64,000 nucleotides of DNA from Nonomuraea pusilla (GCF_900109355.1 NZ_FOBF01000014.1:1-64000), one strand, 5' to 3'; positions 6,982 through 16,189 are shown, counted from the first letter of the stretch. Numbers and translations are program-made. The notes: a model not told the origin generated them from the sequence alone.

Positions 6982-7410
6982 CTACCGTCGGCCCTTGGGC
7001 GCGACGAGCCTGGTGCCGGACCAGTCGGGCGCCGCGGAGATGCTGCTGGTCTGGGACAGGCCCGCGGTGGCTGCGTCCTCGCCGATGTCGCTCGGCTCCA
7101 CGTGGCCTTCGCGTCCGGCCTTGGGAGTCAGCAGCCAGATCTGACCGCCGTCGGCGAGTGCTCGCATGGCGTCGCTGAGAGCGTCGAAGAGGTCCCCGTC
7201 GCCGTCGCGCCACCACAGCAGCACCACGTCCACGACGTCGTCGCTGTCCTCGTCCAGCAACTCGTTGCCGGTCAGTTCCTCGATGGACTCGCGGAGTTCG
7301 TCGTCGACGTCCTCGTCCCAGCCGATCTCCTGCACCACCTGACCCGGCTTGAGGCTGAGTCGTTCGGCCAGGCCGCGCTCGCCCTGCGCCTGACCCGCGG
7401 TCGCGCTCAC
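6982..7410 (-). CDS. DUF3052 family protein
   Basis: The GTG at 7410 follows AGGAGGG with 6 nt spacing, so the longer frame starting at 7470 is not used. The 142-residue protein is strongly acidic in its first half (residues about 30-60). It contains the family segments LSLKPGQVVQEIGWDEDVDD and VVDVVLLWWRDGDGDL. A conserved, Ser/Pro-rich tail ends in APDWSGTRLVAPKGRR. Function of DUF3052 is unknown. In actinobacteria it is commonly found near aceE and a peroxiredoxin, as here. Confidence 0.88.
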   Translation of the reverse strand: MSATAGQAQGERGLAERLSLKPGQVVQEIGWDEDVDDELRESIEELTGNELLDEDSDDVVDVVLLWWRDGDGDLFDALSDAMRALADGGQIWLLTPKAGREGHVEPSDIGEDAATAGLSQTSSISAAPDWSGTRLVAPKGRR

Positions 7411-7527
7411 GTTTATCCCTCCTGCTTGAGTGGCCCCGCTTATGCGGTTTATCGCTTCGGCACAGTCCACACGCTGTGACCCTCAGTCGTCAACGGTCGC
7501 CACGGGTACGGCCCTACTCGGGCGGAA

Positions 7528-7935
7528 TCAATCGGACAGAAACGACAGCCGAACCTGGCGTTGCGGATTGTCGACATTGAGGTCGACGATCGCGACGGAC
7601 TGCCACGTGCCGAGCGCCATCCGCCCGCCCACCACGGGGATCGTGGCGTACGGCGGGATGAGCGCGGGCATGACGTGCGACCTGCCGTGGCCGCGCGAGC
7701 CGTGCGCGTGCCGCCACCTGTCGTCGGCCGGAAGGAGGTCGCGCAGCGCGGCCACCAGGTCATGGTCGCTGCCCGATCCGAGTTCGAGCAGGGCCACGCC
7801 GGCGGTCGCGTGCGGCACGAAGACGTGCAGCAGCCCATCTCCGTCCTGTGCCCTGACGAACTCCTCGCATGCGGCGGTGATGTCGTGGACCGTCTCGCGT
7901 GAGCCCGTGGCGACAGAGATGAGTTCAGACTTCAC
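7528..7935 (-). CDS. YjbQ/UPF0047 family protein
   Basis: A 135-residue single-domain protein with the family motifs HATAGVALLE (residues about 42-51), HGRSH (about 83-87) and LGTWQSVAIVDL near the C-terminus. The conserved His residues are intact. Members form trimers, and some show weak thiamine-phosphate synthase activity; the physiological role is unsettled. It probably forms a two-gene unit with the DUF1918 gene (10 nt apart). Confidence 0.9.
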   Translation of the reverse strand: MKSELISVATGSRETVHDITAACEEFVRAQDGDGLLHVFVPHATAGVALLELGSGSDHDLVAALRDLLPADDRWRHAHGSRGHGRSHVMPALIPPYATIPVVGGRMALGTWQSVAIVDLNVDNPQRQVRLSFLSD

Positions 7936-7944
7936 GTGGAAATC

Positions 7945-8127
7945 CTACTGATGGACCACGACGGCGTCCGGGCCGGGAAAGACGAGGCCGGTGTGGCCGT
8001 CCTCGAAGCGCACCATGTACGGAGGCCCGCCGTCCGCGCCGTGGACCTCGATGATGACGCCTTGCCGGTCCACCTCGCCTACGGTCTTGCCGTGGACCAC
8101 GAGTCGGTCCCCTACCGTCGCATTCAT
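7945..8127 (-). CDS. DUF1918 small beta-barrel protein
   Basis: The start ATG 8127 with GGGTGG just upstream gives a 60-residue protein (MNATVGDRLVVHGKTVGEVD...), the usual DUF1918 length. The pattern VGDRLVVHG, GVIIEVHG, PPYMVRFEDGHTGLVFPGPD is characteristic of this SH3-like actinobacterial family of unknown role. It precedes the YjbQ gene on the same strand and is divergent from the histidine kinase. Confidence 0.88.
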   Translation of the reverse strand: MNATVGDRLVVHGKTVGEVDRQGVIIEVHGADGGPPYMVRFEDGHTGLVFPGPDAVVVHQ

Positions 8128-8227
8128 ACCACCCAGATTGATACGGGACGGGACAGGCGAAAAGGGGGATGCACCCCTCCCTCGCACGGGGGAGGGCGAA
8201 AGTTGGCCGAACCGTTACGCTGCCGGA

Positions 8228-9763
8228 ATGTGGCGCTTCGGGCTGCGCGGCCGGATGGCGGCGTCGTACGTCCTCGTGACCGCCACGGCCGTGCTGCTGG
8301 TCGAGACGGTGCTGGTGCTGGCCTACCTGGCGCCGCGGGCGAGCGGCGACGACCTGATGTCCATCGTGCGGGAGCAGGCGTCCGCCGACGCGAAGGTGCT
8401 CAGCCTGGCGGTCTCGGGGGGCGGCGCGAACCGGTCCGAGCGGGACCTGCTGGCCGGGGCCGACGTCAGGGGCACCGGCCTGGATGGGCGCGGGCCGCTG
8501 CGGCGCGCGGGACAGTGGGGCCCCGACGCGCCCCCGGCCCCGGAGCTTCCCGCGCCGACGTCGCCCTCCTCCTCCCCCGCCCCGGTGATCCCCGCGGCCG
8601 CCCCCGGCGGCCCTGCCGAGGTGCTCACGGACGCGTACGGGGAGATCGTGAGGAGCACCGCGCCAGGAAGGTACGCGGCGGGCGGGCGGCTCGGCGTGGC
8701 GCTCCCCAGCGGAGGGGATGGCGGCGGCGTGCGCGACGCGTCCGGCGGCGGGGCGACGTGGTGGCTGAGCCCGGTGCTGCTGCGGGCAGGCGAGGGCGCG
8801 CCGCCGAGGACGGCCGGGTACGTCTACGTGGAGGCGCCGCCCGGGTGGCTGCCGCCGCCGGTCCCCGGGGAGTGGCTGGCTCCGCTGCTCGCGCCCGGCG
8901 GCGTGGTGCTGGCCGTGGTGGTGCCGGTCGGGCTGGTGTTCGGCATGCTGGCCACCCGCGGGCTGACGCGCAGGGTGCGCAGGCTCGCGGACGTCACGGC
9001 GGCGGTGGCGGCGGGCGACTTCCGCCCTCGCGTCCCGGTGAGGGGGGCCGACGAGGTGGCGACGCTGGAGCGCTCGTTCAACGCGATGACCGACAGGCTC
9101 GGCCGGGCGGTGGAGGCGGCCGGGCTGGCCGCGCGGGCGGAGGCGCGCCAGGCGGAGCGCGGCCGCATCGCGAGGGAGCTGCACGACTCGATCTCGCAGG
9201 ACCTGTTCTCGCTGAGCCTGCTGGCGGGCGGCATGCGCCGCGCCGCTCCGGAGGCCCTGCGGGCGCGGGCGGAGTCGATGGAGCAGGTGTCGGCGCGGGC
9301 GATGCGGGAGATGCAGGCGCTGCTGCTGGAGCTGCGCCCGGTGGCGCTGGAGGACGCCGGGCTGCTGCCCGCCGTGGAGGAGGTGTGCGCCGCGTACGAG
9401 ACGCGCCTCGGCGTACGGGTGATCCGCGAGCTGGCCGAGGTGGCGCTGTCGCCGCAGGCCGAGCACGCGGTGCTCAGGGTGGTTCAGGAGGCGGTCGGCA
9501 ACGCGGTCAGGCACGCCGCGCCGGGCGAGGTGGCGGTGCGGCTGTCGCGCCGCGACGGCGCGGCGGGGCGGCCGGGCGAGGTCGTGCTGGAGGTGGCCGA
9601 CGACGGCCGCGGGTTCGACCCGGGCGAGGCGCGGGCGAGGCACGGGATGGGGCTCACGCTCATGCGGGAGCGGGTGACGGAGCTGGGAGGCGGGTTCGAG
9701 GTGCGCGGCGGGCCAGGCGGAGGCACGACGGTGGTGGCGGTGCTGCCGGAGCGGGCGCCATGA
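8228..9763 (+). CDS. Membrane sensor histidine kinase, NarL/HisKA_3 type
   Basis: A transmembrane helix at 12-35 and a second at about 224-242 flank an extracytoplasmic domain of about 190 residues, rich in Pro, Gly and Ala. A HAMP linker (about 243-295) follows. The HisKA_3 dimerisation helix has phospho-acceptor His319 (ARELHDSISQDLF). The HATPase domain has Asn425 (EAVGNAVRHA), DDGRGFDPG at 458-466 and GMGL. Start: ATG 8228 is preceded by TACGCT six bases upstream, so the transcript may be leaderless. It overlaps the response regulator by 4 nt (ATGA). The sensed signal is unknown. Confidence 0.93.
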   Translation: MWRFGLRGRMAASYVLVTATAVLLVETVLVLAYLAPRASGDDLMSIVREQASADAKVLSLAVSGGGANRSERDLLAGADVRGTGLDGRGPLRRAGQWGPDAPPAPELPAPTSPSSSPAPVIPAAAPGGPAEVLTDAYGEIVRSTAPGRYAAGGRLGVALPSGGDGGGVRDASGGGATWWLSPVLLRAGEGAPPRTAGYVYVEAPPGWLPPPVPGEWLAPLLAPGGVVLAVVVPVGLVFGMLATRGLTRRVRRLADVTAAVAAGDFRPRVPVRGADEVATLERSFNAMTDRLGRAVEAAGLAARAEARQAERGRIARELHDSISQDLFSLSLLAGGMRRAAPEALRARAESMEQVSARAMREMQALLLELRPVALEDAGLLPAVEEVCAAYETRLGVRVIRELAEVALSPQAEHAVLRVVQEAVGNAVRHAAPGEVAVRLSRRDGAAGRPGEVVLEVADDGRGFDPGEARARHGMGLTLMRERVTELGGGFEVRGGPGGGTTVVAVLPERAP

Positions 9764-10404
9764 CGATCAGGGTGCTGATCGCCGACGACCACGAGGTGGT
9801 GCGGCAGGGGCTGCGTTTCGTGCTGGAGCAGGAGGACGGCGTCGAGGTGGCGGGCGAGAGCCAGGACGGCGCGCGGGCCCTCGCGGCGGTGCGCGCGCTG
9901 CGCCCCGACGTGCTGCTGCTCGACATGGTGATGCCGGTCGTGGACGGCCTGGGGGTGCTGCGGGCGCTGCGCGACGAGCCGGGGCGTCCGGCGGTGATCG
10001 TGCTCACCTCCTTCCACGAGGACGACAGGGTGGTCGAGGCGATGCGGCTGGGCGCGCTGTCGTACCTGCCGAAGACGGCGGGGGTGGACCGGGTGGTGGC
10101 GGCGGTGCGGGCGGCGGCGGAGGGCGGCAGCGTGCTCGCTCCCGGGGTCGCGGCCCTGCTGCTGCGCCACGGCGCGCGGCGCGGCCCGCTCGACGGGCTG
10201 ACGCCGCGCGAGCGGGAGGTGCTGGAGGCGCTGGCGCGCGGCCGGTCGAACGCCGAGATCGCCCGCGCGCTCGGCATGGGCAGGGAGACGGTCAAGACGC
10301 ACGTCTCCAGCATCCTGGCCAAGCTCGGCGTCGCGGACCGTACGCAGGCGGCGATCGTGGCCCTGCAGCAGGGGCTCGTCCCGCTGGACGAGGCGCTGGG
10401 CTGA
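9760..10404 (+). CDS. Response regulator, NarL/LuxR family
   Basis: The receiver domain (1-120) has the acidic pair Asp9/Asp10, phospho-acceptor Asp55 (LLLDMVMP), Thr83 and Lys105. A LuxR-type HTH (about 145-205: LTPREREVLEALARGRSNAE then ETVKTHVSSILAKLGVADRT) follows. It is translationally coupled to the kinase and must be its partner. The next gene on the same strand is aceE, 346 nt on. Whether it regulates aceE is not shown, though the inverted repeat at 10606-10627 is a place to look. Confidence 0.95.
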   Translation: MTIRVLIADDHEVVRQGLRFVLEQEDGVEVAGESQDGARALAAVRALRPDVLLLDMVMPVVDGLGVLRALRDEPGRPAVIVLTSFHEDDRVVEAMRLGALSYLPKTAGVDRVVAAVRAAAEGGSVLAPGVAALLLRHGARRGPLDGLTPREREVLEALARGRSNAEIARALGMGRETVKTHVSSILAKLGVADRTQAAIVALQQGLVPLDEALG

Positions 10405-10750
10405 CGCTCCGGCGGGCGGGAGGGGCTGGGGCGGGAGGCGGGGGGACGGGCCGCTAGACTCGCCCGTCTTGCCACCTGAGCGATGGATCAGGATACGGCC
10501 CACCCTTTCGGGGCATGTATGCGCCGGACGGGCGAAATTTCGTAGCTTTTCCGGTCTTGTTAAAATCAGTTCACGATGTAACCTTTGGTGGCGATTCGTC
10601 CTACGATCGGTGGTCTAGGCCACCGATGGTGCCCCTGCCAGCAGGGACATCCTGGTTACCGGCCAGTAGAGATGCACTTTCTGCTGACAGCTACCAGGAT
10701 GGAAGGCGACCCAGACCAAGACATCAGTCATTCTCGGAAGGCGAGACCCA
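10405..10750 (+). promoter_or_regulatory. aceE upstream region: extended -10 and leader hairpin
   Basis: No gene fits in these 346 nt. TGT-TAAAAT at 10558-10566 is an extended -10 element, unusually A/T-rich for this genome; the matching -35 is weak. It predicts a start near 10573 and a leader of about 175 nt. The leader holds an 8-bp inverted repeat (10606-10613 with 10620-10627, 6-nt centre containing CTAG) that could be an operator or an RNA hairpin. Confidence 0.5.
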
Positions 10751-13498
10751 GTGGCTTCCGGACGCCAGCGATTCTCGATCATCAGCGACGGCCTACCCAG
10801 CCAGCTGCCTGATGTCGATCCCAGTGAGACCAACGAGTGGCTCGAGTCCCTCGACAACGTGGTCAAGACCGAGGGCCGCACCAGGGCCCGGTACCTCATG
10901 CTCCGCATGCTGGAGCGGGCCCGCGAGCACCAGGTCGGCGTACCGGGCCTGCGCAGCACCGACTACATCAACACGATCCCGCCGGAGCGGGAGCCGTGGT
11001 TCCCGGGTGACGAGCACGTCGAGCGGCGCATCCGCGCCTACATCCGCTGGAACGCCGCCGTCATGGTGTCCCGCGCGAACGCCCGCACCAACGTGGGCGG
11101 CCACATCGCCACCTACGCCTCGGCCGCGTCCCTGTACGAGGTGGGCTTCAACCACTTCTTCCGCGGCAAGGACCACGGCGAGTCGGGCGACCAGGTGTTC
11201 TTCCAGGGCCACGCGGCCCCCGGCATCTACGCCCGCGCCTTCCTCGAGGGCCGCCTCAACGAGGCGCAGCTCGACGCCTTCAGGCAGGAGCTGTCGCACG
11301 GCTTCCACGGCCTGCCCTCGTACCCGCACCCGCGGCTCATGCCCGACTTCTGGGAGTTCCCGACGGTCTCGATGGGCCTCGGCCCCATCGGCGCGATCTA
11401 CCAGGCGCGGTTCAACCGCTACCTGCTCAACCGCCAGATCAAGGACACCTCCCGCAGCCACGTGTGGGCGTTCCTCGGCGACGGCGAGATGGACGAGCCC
11501 GAGTCGCTCGGCGCGATCGGCCTGGCCGCCCGCGAGGAGCTCGACAACCTCACGTTCGTCATCAACTGCAACCTGCAGCGGCTCGACGGCCCGGTGCGCG
11601 GCAACGGCAAGATCATCCAGGAGCTGGAGTCGTTCTTCCGCGGCGCCGGATGGAACGTCATCAAGGTCGTGTGGGGCCGCGACTGGGACCCGCTGCTCGC
11701 GGCCGACGTCGACGGCGTGCTCGTCAACCAGATGAACACCACCCCCGACGGCCAGTTCCAGACCTACTCGGTCGAGTCGGGCGGCTACATCCGCGAGAAC
11801 TTCTTCGGCGGCGACCCGCGCCTGCGCAAGATGGTCGAGCACCTCAGCGACGACGAGATCCGCAAGCTGTCGCGCGGCGGCCACGACTACCGCAAGGTCT
11901 ACGCGGCGTTCAAGGCGGCGCGCGAGCACGTCGGCCAGCCCACGGTGATCCTCGCCCAGACCATCAAGGGCTGGACGCTCGGCAAGGACTTCGAGGCGCG
12001 CAACGCCACGCACCAGATGAAGAAGCTCACCAAGGCCGAGCTGAAGGAGTTCCGCGACCGGCTCTACCTGCCGATCCCCGACTCCGCGCTGGAAGGCGAC
12101 CTGCCGCCGTACTACCACCCGGGCGAGAACGACCCGGAGATCCAGTACATGAAGGAGCGCCGCGCGGCGCTCGGCGGCGTGCTGCCCAAGCGCGTCGTCC
12201 GCGCCAAGCAGGTGCAGCTGCCCGGCGACGACGCGTACAAGACGTTCAGCAAGGGCTCGGGCAAGCAGCAGGTGGCCACCACCATGGCGTTCGTCCGCCT
12301 GCTGAAGGACCTCATGCGCGACAAGGAGATCGGCCACAGGTTCGTGCCGATCATCCCGGACGAGGCCCGCACCTTCGGCCTCGACGCGATGTTCCCGACG
12401 GCCAAGATCTACTCCCCGCACGGCCAGACGTACGAGGCCGTCGACCGCGAGCTGCTGCTGTCGTACAAGGAGGCCGTGCAGGGCCAGATCCTGCACGAGG
12501 GCATCAGCGAGTCGGGCTCCATGGCCTCGACGATCGCCGCGGGCACCGCGTACGCCACGCACGGCGAGCACATGATCCCGATCTACATCTTCTACTCGAT
12601 GTTCGGCTGGCAGCGCACCGGCGACCAGATGTGGCAGATGGCCGACCAGATGGGCCGAGGCTTCCTGCTCGGCGCCACCGCGGGCCGCACCACGCTGAAC
12701 GGCGAGGGCCTGCAGCACGAGGACGGCCAGACACCGCTGATCGCCTCGACGAACCCGGCCGCCGTCTCGTACGACCCGGCGTGGGCGTTCGAGATCGCGC
12801 ACATCGTCAAGGACGGCCTGCGCCGCATGTACGGCGACCAGCCCGAGGACGTCTTCTACTACCTGACCGTCTACAACGAGCCGTACCTGCAGCCGGCGCA
12901 GCCCGAGGACCTCGACGTGCAGGGCCTGCTCAAGGGCCTGTACAGGTTCGCCGAGGGCCCGCGGACGCAGGGCCCGAAGGCCAACATCCTCGCCTCCGGC
13001 GTGGCGGGCCCGTGGGCGATGGAGGCGCAGCGGCTGCTGGCCGAGGACTGGGGCGTGTCGGCCGACGTCTGGTCGGCCACCTCCTGGTCCGAGCTGCGCC
13101 GCGAGGCGCTGGCCTGCGAGGAGCACAACCTGCTCAACCCCGACGCCGAGCAGCGGGTGCCGTACGTGGCGCAGGTGCTGTCGCAGGCGCAGGGCCCGTT
13201 CGTGGGCGTCAGCGACTACATGAAGGCGGTCCCCGACCAGATCGCGCAGTGGGTGCCGGGCGACTGGAGCTCGCTGGGCACCGACGGGTTCGGCCTGTCC
13301 GACACCCGCTCGGCGCTGCGCCGCCACTTCCACGTCGACGCCGCCTCGATCACGCTGGCCGTGCTGACCAGGCTGGCCAAGCGTGGCGAGATCGACGGCG
13401 AGGTGCTGCGTGAGGCGGTCGCCCGCTACCACCTGAAGAACGGCGTCACCGAGGCGGGTGGCGCGGAGAGCAACGACACCCAGTCCATGGGAGTCTGA
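10751..13498 (+). CDS. aceE: Pyruvate dehydrogenase E1 component, homodimeric type
   Basis: This 915-residue thiamine-diphosphate enzyme decarboxylates pyruvate and transfers the acetyl group to lipoyl-E2. The length matches single-chain AceE. The ThDP/Mg site GDGEMDEPE starts at about residue 243, with INCNLQRLDGPVRGNGKI after it. The N-terminal region contains GGHIATYASAA and FFQGHAAPG. The transketolase-like middle domain (ISESGSMASTIAAG) and C-terminal domain are intact. GTG 10751 has GGAAGG about 10 nt upstream. No E2/E3 genes are nearby, normal for actinobacteria, where E2 is encoded elsewhere. A strong terminator follows. Confidence 0.97.
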   Translation: MASGRQRFSIISDGLPSQLPDVDPSETNEWLESLDNVVKTEGRTRARYLMLRMLERAREHQVGVPGLRSTDYINTIPPEREPWFPGDEHVERRIRAYIRWNAAVMVSRANARTNVGGHIATYASAASLYEVGFNHFFRGKDHGESGDQVFFQGHAAPGIYARAFLEGRLNEAQLDAFRQELSHGFHGLPSYPHPRLMPDFWEFPTVSMGLGPIGAIYQARFNRYLLNRQIKDTSRSHVWAFLGDGEMDEPESLGAIGLAAREELDNLTFVINCNLQRLDGPVRGNGKIIQELESFFRGAGWNVIKVVWGRDWDPLLAADVDGVLVNQMNTTPDGQFQTYSVESGGYIRENFFGGDPRLRKMVEHLSDDEIRKLSRGGHDYRKVYAAFKAAREHVGQPTVILAQTIKGWTLGKDFEARNATHQMKKLTKAELKEFRDRLYLPIPDSALEGDLPPYYHPGENDPEIQYMKERRAALGGVLPKRVVRAKQVQLPGDDAYKTFSKGSGKQQVATTMAFVRLLKDLMRDKEIGHRFVPIIPDEARTFGLDAMFPTAKIYSPHGQTYEAVDRELLLSYKEAVQGQILHEGISESGSMASTIAAGTAYATHGEHMIPIYIFYSMFGWQRTGDQMWQMADQMGRGFLLGATAGRTTLNGEGLQHEDGQTPLIASTNPAAVSYDPAWAFEIAHIVKDGLRRMYGDQPEDVFYYLTVYNEPYLQPAQPEDLDVQGLLKGLYRFAEGPRTQGPKANILASGVAGPWAMEAQRLLAEDWGVSADVWSATSWSELRREALACEEHNLLNPDAEQRVPYVAQVLSQAQGPFVGVSDYMKAVPDQIAQWVPGDWSSLGTDGFGLSDTRSALRRHFHVDAASITLAVLTRLAKRGEIDGEVLREAVARYHLKNGVTEAGGAESNDTQSMGV

Positions 13499-13512
13499 GT
13501 CCGGTAAGGACC

Positions 13513-13546
13513 GGCGCCCCCGCGAAGGGTTCTTCGCGGGGGCGCC
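13513..13546 (+). terminator. aceE terminator
   Basis: A perfect 15-bp GC-rich stem (13513-13527 with 13532-13546) with a GGTT loop, 14 nt after the aceE stop. No clear U-run, as is common in high-GC actinobacteria. Confidence 0.85.
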
Positions 13547-13664
13547 GCCGTGTCGGGGACCCGCGGCACAGCTGGGGAGGGGTACGTGCCGCATCACCGG
13601 CTTTGGCCAGGACCTCACGTATTGTGGGCTCTACCTCCCCCTGAGATGACGAGGGGATAGTTGT

Positions 13665-15185
13665 ATGCGACGCGTCCTAGCCGCAGGTCTGCTCGTGACC
13701 GCCACCGCCACCGCCTGCTCGGGCGTGCCGGCCGCGCCCGCCACGGACTTCGCGACCGGCGCCGACACGAGCGGCGCGGCCAAGAGGATCGCCTGGGGGC
13801 CCTGCACCGACATCACGAGGGCCAACGGCGAGAAACCGGCCAGCCAGGACCCTGCCGTGCGCTGCGCCAAGCTGCCGGTGCCGCTCGACTACGCCAAGCC
13901 CGACGGCGAGAAGATCGACATCGCGCTCATCAAGATCTCGGCCGCCGAGCCCGGCGACCGCGTGGGCTCGCTGGTGTTCAACTTCGGCGGCCCCGGCGCG
14001 TCCGGGGTCGACACGCTCGACCAGGCCGCCAAGGCGCTCGCCTCGCTGCGCACCAGCTACGACCTGATCAGCTTCGACCCGCGCGGGGTGGAGCGCAGCG
14101 CGGGTGTGCGCTGCGGCAGCGGCCCCGAGCTGGACCGGTTCATGGCCATGAACACCCTGCCGCAGGGCGCCAAGACCCGCAGCGAGACCGACGAGGCGAA
14201 CAAGCAGTTCGCCAAGCTGTGCGAGCGCGACTCCGGCGACATCCTGCCGTACGTCGGCACGGTCAACGCCGCCCGCGACATGGACAGGATCAGGGCCGCC
14301 GTCGGCGACCCCAAGCTGAACTACTTCGGCATGTCGTACGGCACCCAGCTCGGCGCCGTGTACGCGACTCTGTTCCCCAAGAAGGTGGGGCGCATGGTGC
14401 TCGACGCGCCGCTCTACCCCGAGGTGAGCTTCCGCCAGCGCACCATCGCCCAGACCCGCGGCTTCCAGCAGACCTACGAGAGCTTCCTCAAGAACTGCGT
14501 GAAGGAGTCCTGCGAGTTCGGCAAGGACTACGCCGCGGCCGACGCCAACGTCGAGAAGCTGATGCGGCAGCTCGCCGCCAAGCCGCTGCGCGTCGGCAAC
14601 CGCGAGCTGACGCAGGGCCTCGCCTCCACCGGCGTGGCGGCGGCGCTGTACTCGCAGCTGTCGTGGCCGTTCCTGGAGACGGCGCTCGCCGAGGCGATGA
14701 AGGGCAGGGGCGACGCCCTGCTGTACCTCTCGGACAACTACACCGGCAGGCGGTCCGACGGCACGTACAACACGCAGATGACCAGCTTCCCCGCGATCAC
14801 CTGTGTCGACACGGCCGAGCGGCCGAGCGAGGCCGAGCTGCGCGCGACGGAGGCGGCGGCGCTGAAGATCTCGCCGCTGTTCGGCAGCGAGGGCTCGGGC
14901 GGGCTGTGCCGGGTGTGGCCGGCCAAGGGCAGCAACCAGGCCAAGCACGTCAACGCGACCGGCTCGGCGCCGATCCTCGTGGTGGGCGGCAGGCACGACC
15001 CGGCCACGCCGTACCAGTGGGCGCCGAAGATGACGGCCGCGCTCAGGACGGCCACCCTCCTGACGTACGAGGGCGTGGGGCACGGCGCGTACCTGTCGGG
15101 CAACAAGTGCGTCGCGGGCGCCGTGGACGGCTACCTGCTGGAGGGCAGGATGCCGCAGAAGGGCGCCGACTGCCCGTCGGCGTAG
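13665..15185 (+). CDS. Secreted alpha/beta hydrolase of the tripeptidyl-aminopeptidase (TAP-like) family
   Basis: A 506-residue protein with an N-terminal signal and probable lipobox ending at Cys18, so likely membrane-anchored outside the cell. The alpha/beta-hydrolase core shows the oxyanion segment FNFGGPGASG (106-115), nucleophile Ser224 in GMSYGT, acid Asp445 (GGRHDPATP) and His473 (GVGHGAY). The C-terminal part is the TAP-like domain. Related Streptomyces enzymes remove N-terminal tripeptides or act as proline-type peptidases. Several Cys pairs could form disulphides. Ribosome site GAGGGG precedes ATG 13665. It is monocistronic. Confidence 0.9.
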   Translation: MRRVLAAGLLVTATATACSGVPAAPATDFATGADTSGAAKRIAWGPCTDITRANGEKPASQDPAVRCAKLPVPLDYAKPDGEKIDIALIKISAAEPGDRVGSLVFNFGGPGASGVDTLDQAAKALASLRTSYDLISFDPRGVERSAGVRCGSGPELDRFMAMNTLPQGAKTRSETDEANKQFAKLCERDSGDILPYVGTVNAARDMDRIRAAVGDPKLNYFGMSYGTQLGAVYATLFPKKVGRMVLDAPLYPEVSFRQRTIAQTRGFQQTYESFLKNCVKESCEFGKDYAAADANVEKLMRQLAAKPLRVGNRELTQGLASTGVAAALYSQLSWPFLETALAEAMKGRGDALLYLSDNYTGRRSDGTYNTQMTSFPAITCVDTAERPSEAELRATEAAALKISPLFGSEGSGGLCRVWPAKGSNQAKHVNATGSAPILVVGGRHDPATPYQWAPKMTAALRTATLLTYEGVGHGAYLSGNKCVAGAVDGYLLEGRMPQKGADCPSA

Positions 15186-15460
15186 GCCGGCCGGGATCGC
15201 CCTGGGCAGGGGCGCCGCCGCGCGTGGAAGCCCGGAGCACGGGCACTGAGCGTGCCGGGGCCCCGGGTGCGCCGCCGCTCGGCGATCGGCGGCGTGCCCG
15301 GGGCGGGGTGAACCGCTGCTCCCAGCGGCCCGCCCGGGGCCGGGGCCGGCGGGGAAGGCGCCTGTCCCTGGCCCGGGGCGGAGGTCACCCGTGGCGCGTT
15401 TTCGAACAAGTCAACGATATCCAGCTACACCGACAACCCTATGTCGGTGTTTTCGAACAA
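15186..15460. other. Intergenic region with terminator and a direct repeat
   Basis: About 240 nt of very GC-rich, non-coding DNA end in a hairpin at 15427-15450. Its 9-bp stem is ACACCGACA/TGTCGGTGT with a 6-nt loop, and four T residues end at 15453 on the plus strand, a plausible terminator between convergent genes. The 12-mer GTTTTCGAACAA occurs at 15398-15409 and again at 15449-15460, bracketing the hairpin. Confidence 0.6.
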
Positions 15461-16189
15461 TCAGTCGAGCAGCGTGCCCTGCATGACGGCCTCCGGCACC
15501 CCGGTGGCGAAGCCCTCGATGGGCCGCTCGGGGCAGCGCTCGGCCAGGACGGCCGCGCTCACGATGCGGTCGAGCCGGAAGACGCGGACGTCGTCGCGGA
15601 GCCTGCACCAGCCCACGAGGTACCAGAACCCGCCGCGCCCGCCCAGGAACACCCCCGGCTCGACCTCGCGCGAGGTGAGCGCGCCCTTGGCGTCGGCGTA
15701 GTCGAGCCTGAGCACGCGGCGGCGCAGCAGCGCCTCCTCGATGGCGCGGGACACGCCCTCGGCGCCGAGCGGCCGGGCCTCGCCCTCGGGTGGGGGCGGC
15801 GGGCTGACGACGCGCACCCTCCTCGCCAGCTCCCTGGCCAGCTCGCCCTCCCTGCCCGGCATGGCGGCCACGACCTTGCGCAGCGCGCTGCGCGCCTGCC
15901 TGCCGAACGGCTGGTCGCCCGCCCTGCTGAGCGCGAGCGCGATGGCCACCGCCTCGGCGGGGGTGAAGTTCAGCGGCGGCAGCGAGACGTTCTTGTCGAT
16001 CGCGTAGCCGCCCGCGCGGCCGGGCTCGGAGTAGATGGGCACCCCCGACTCCTGCAGCGCGGCGATGTCACGCTCGATCGTGCGGACGCTCACCTCGAAG
16101 CGCCGCGCGAGCTCGCTGGCGGAGCGCCGGCGCGGCGCGATGGCGCGTAAGTCCTCGACGAGCGCGTAGAGCCGGTCGGTACGGTTCAC
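15461..16189 (-). CDS. WYL-domain transcriptional regulator (HTH_11 plus WYL)
   Basis: A 242-residue protein. The N-terminal winged helix (about 3-58: LVEDLRAIAPRRRSASELAR, then VSVRTIERDIAALQESGVPI) is of the DeoR/HTH_11 type. The following WYL domain (about 135-230) includes RLDYADAKGALTSREVEPGV and GFWYLVGWCRLRDDVRVFRL. WYL proteins bind ligands such as nucleotides or nucleic acid and often act as repressors of stress genes. The start GTG 16189 matches the beginning of the HTH. An upstream reading frame to 16558 is a shadow of the PHP gene. Confidence 0.9.
   Translation of the reverse strand: MNRTDRLYALVEDLRAIAPRRRSASELARRFEVSVRTIERDIAALQESGVPIYSEPGRAGGYAIDKNVSLPPLNFTPAEAVAIALALSRAGDQPFGRQARSALRKVVAAMPGREGELARELARRVRVVSPPPPPEGEARPLGAEGVSRAIEEALLRRRVLRLDYADAKGALTSREVEPGVFLGGRGGFWYLVGWCRLRDDVRVFRLDRIVSAAVLAERCPERPIEGFATGVPEAVMQGTLLD

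Noticed and set aside
8177..8199. C-rich/G-rich dyad upstream of the histidine kinase as a terminator
   Set aside because: It lies between divergent starts, where no transcript should end, and the arms pair over only about 7 bp.
10573..10750. Riboswitch in the aceE leader
   Set aside because: Only one simple hairpin is seen and no known aptamer core; evidence is too thin.
10793..13618. A 941-codon minus-strand open frame opposite aceE
   Set aside because: It mirrors aceE codons, is rich in Arg/Leu/Val/His as expected for the antisense of GC-rich coding DNA, and shows no domain.
13661..16150. An 829-codon plus-strand frame spanning the hydrolase, a gap and the WYL gene
   Set aside because: It runs antisense through the WYL gene and out of frame through the hydrolase, and has an extreme Arg/Ala/Gly composition.
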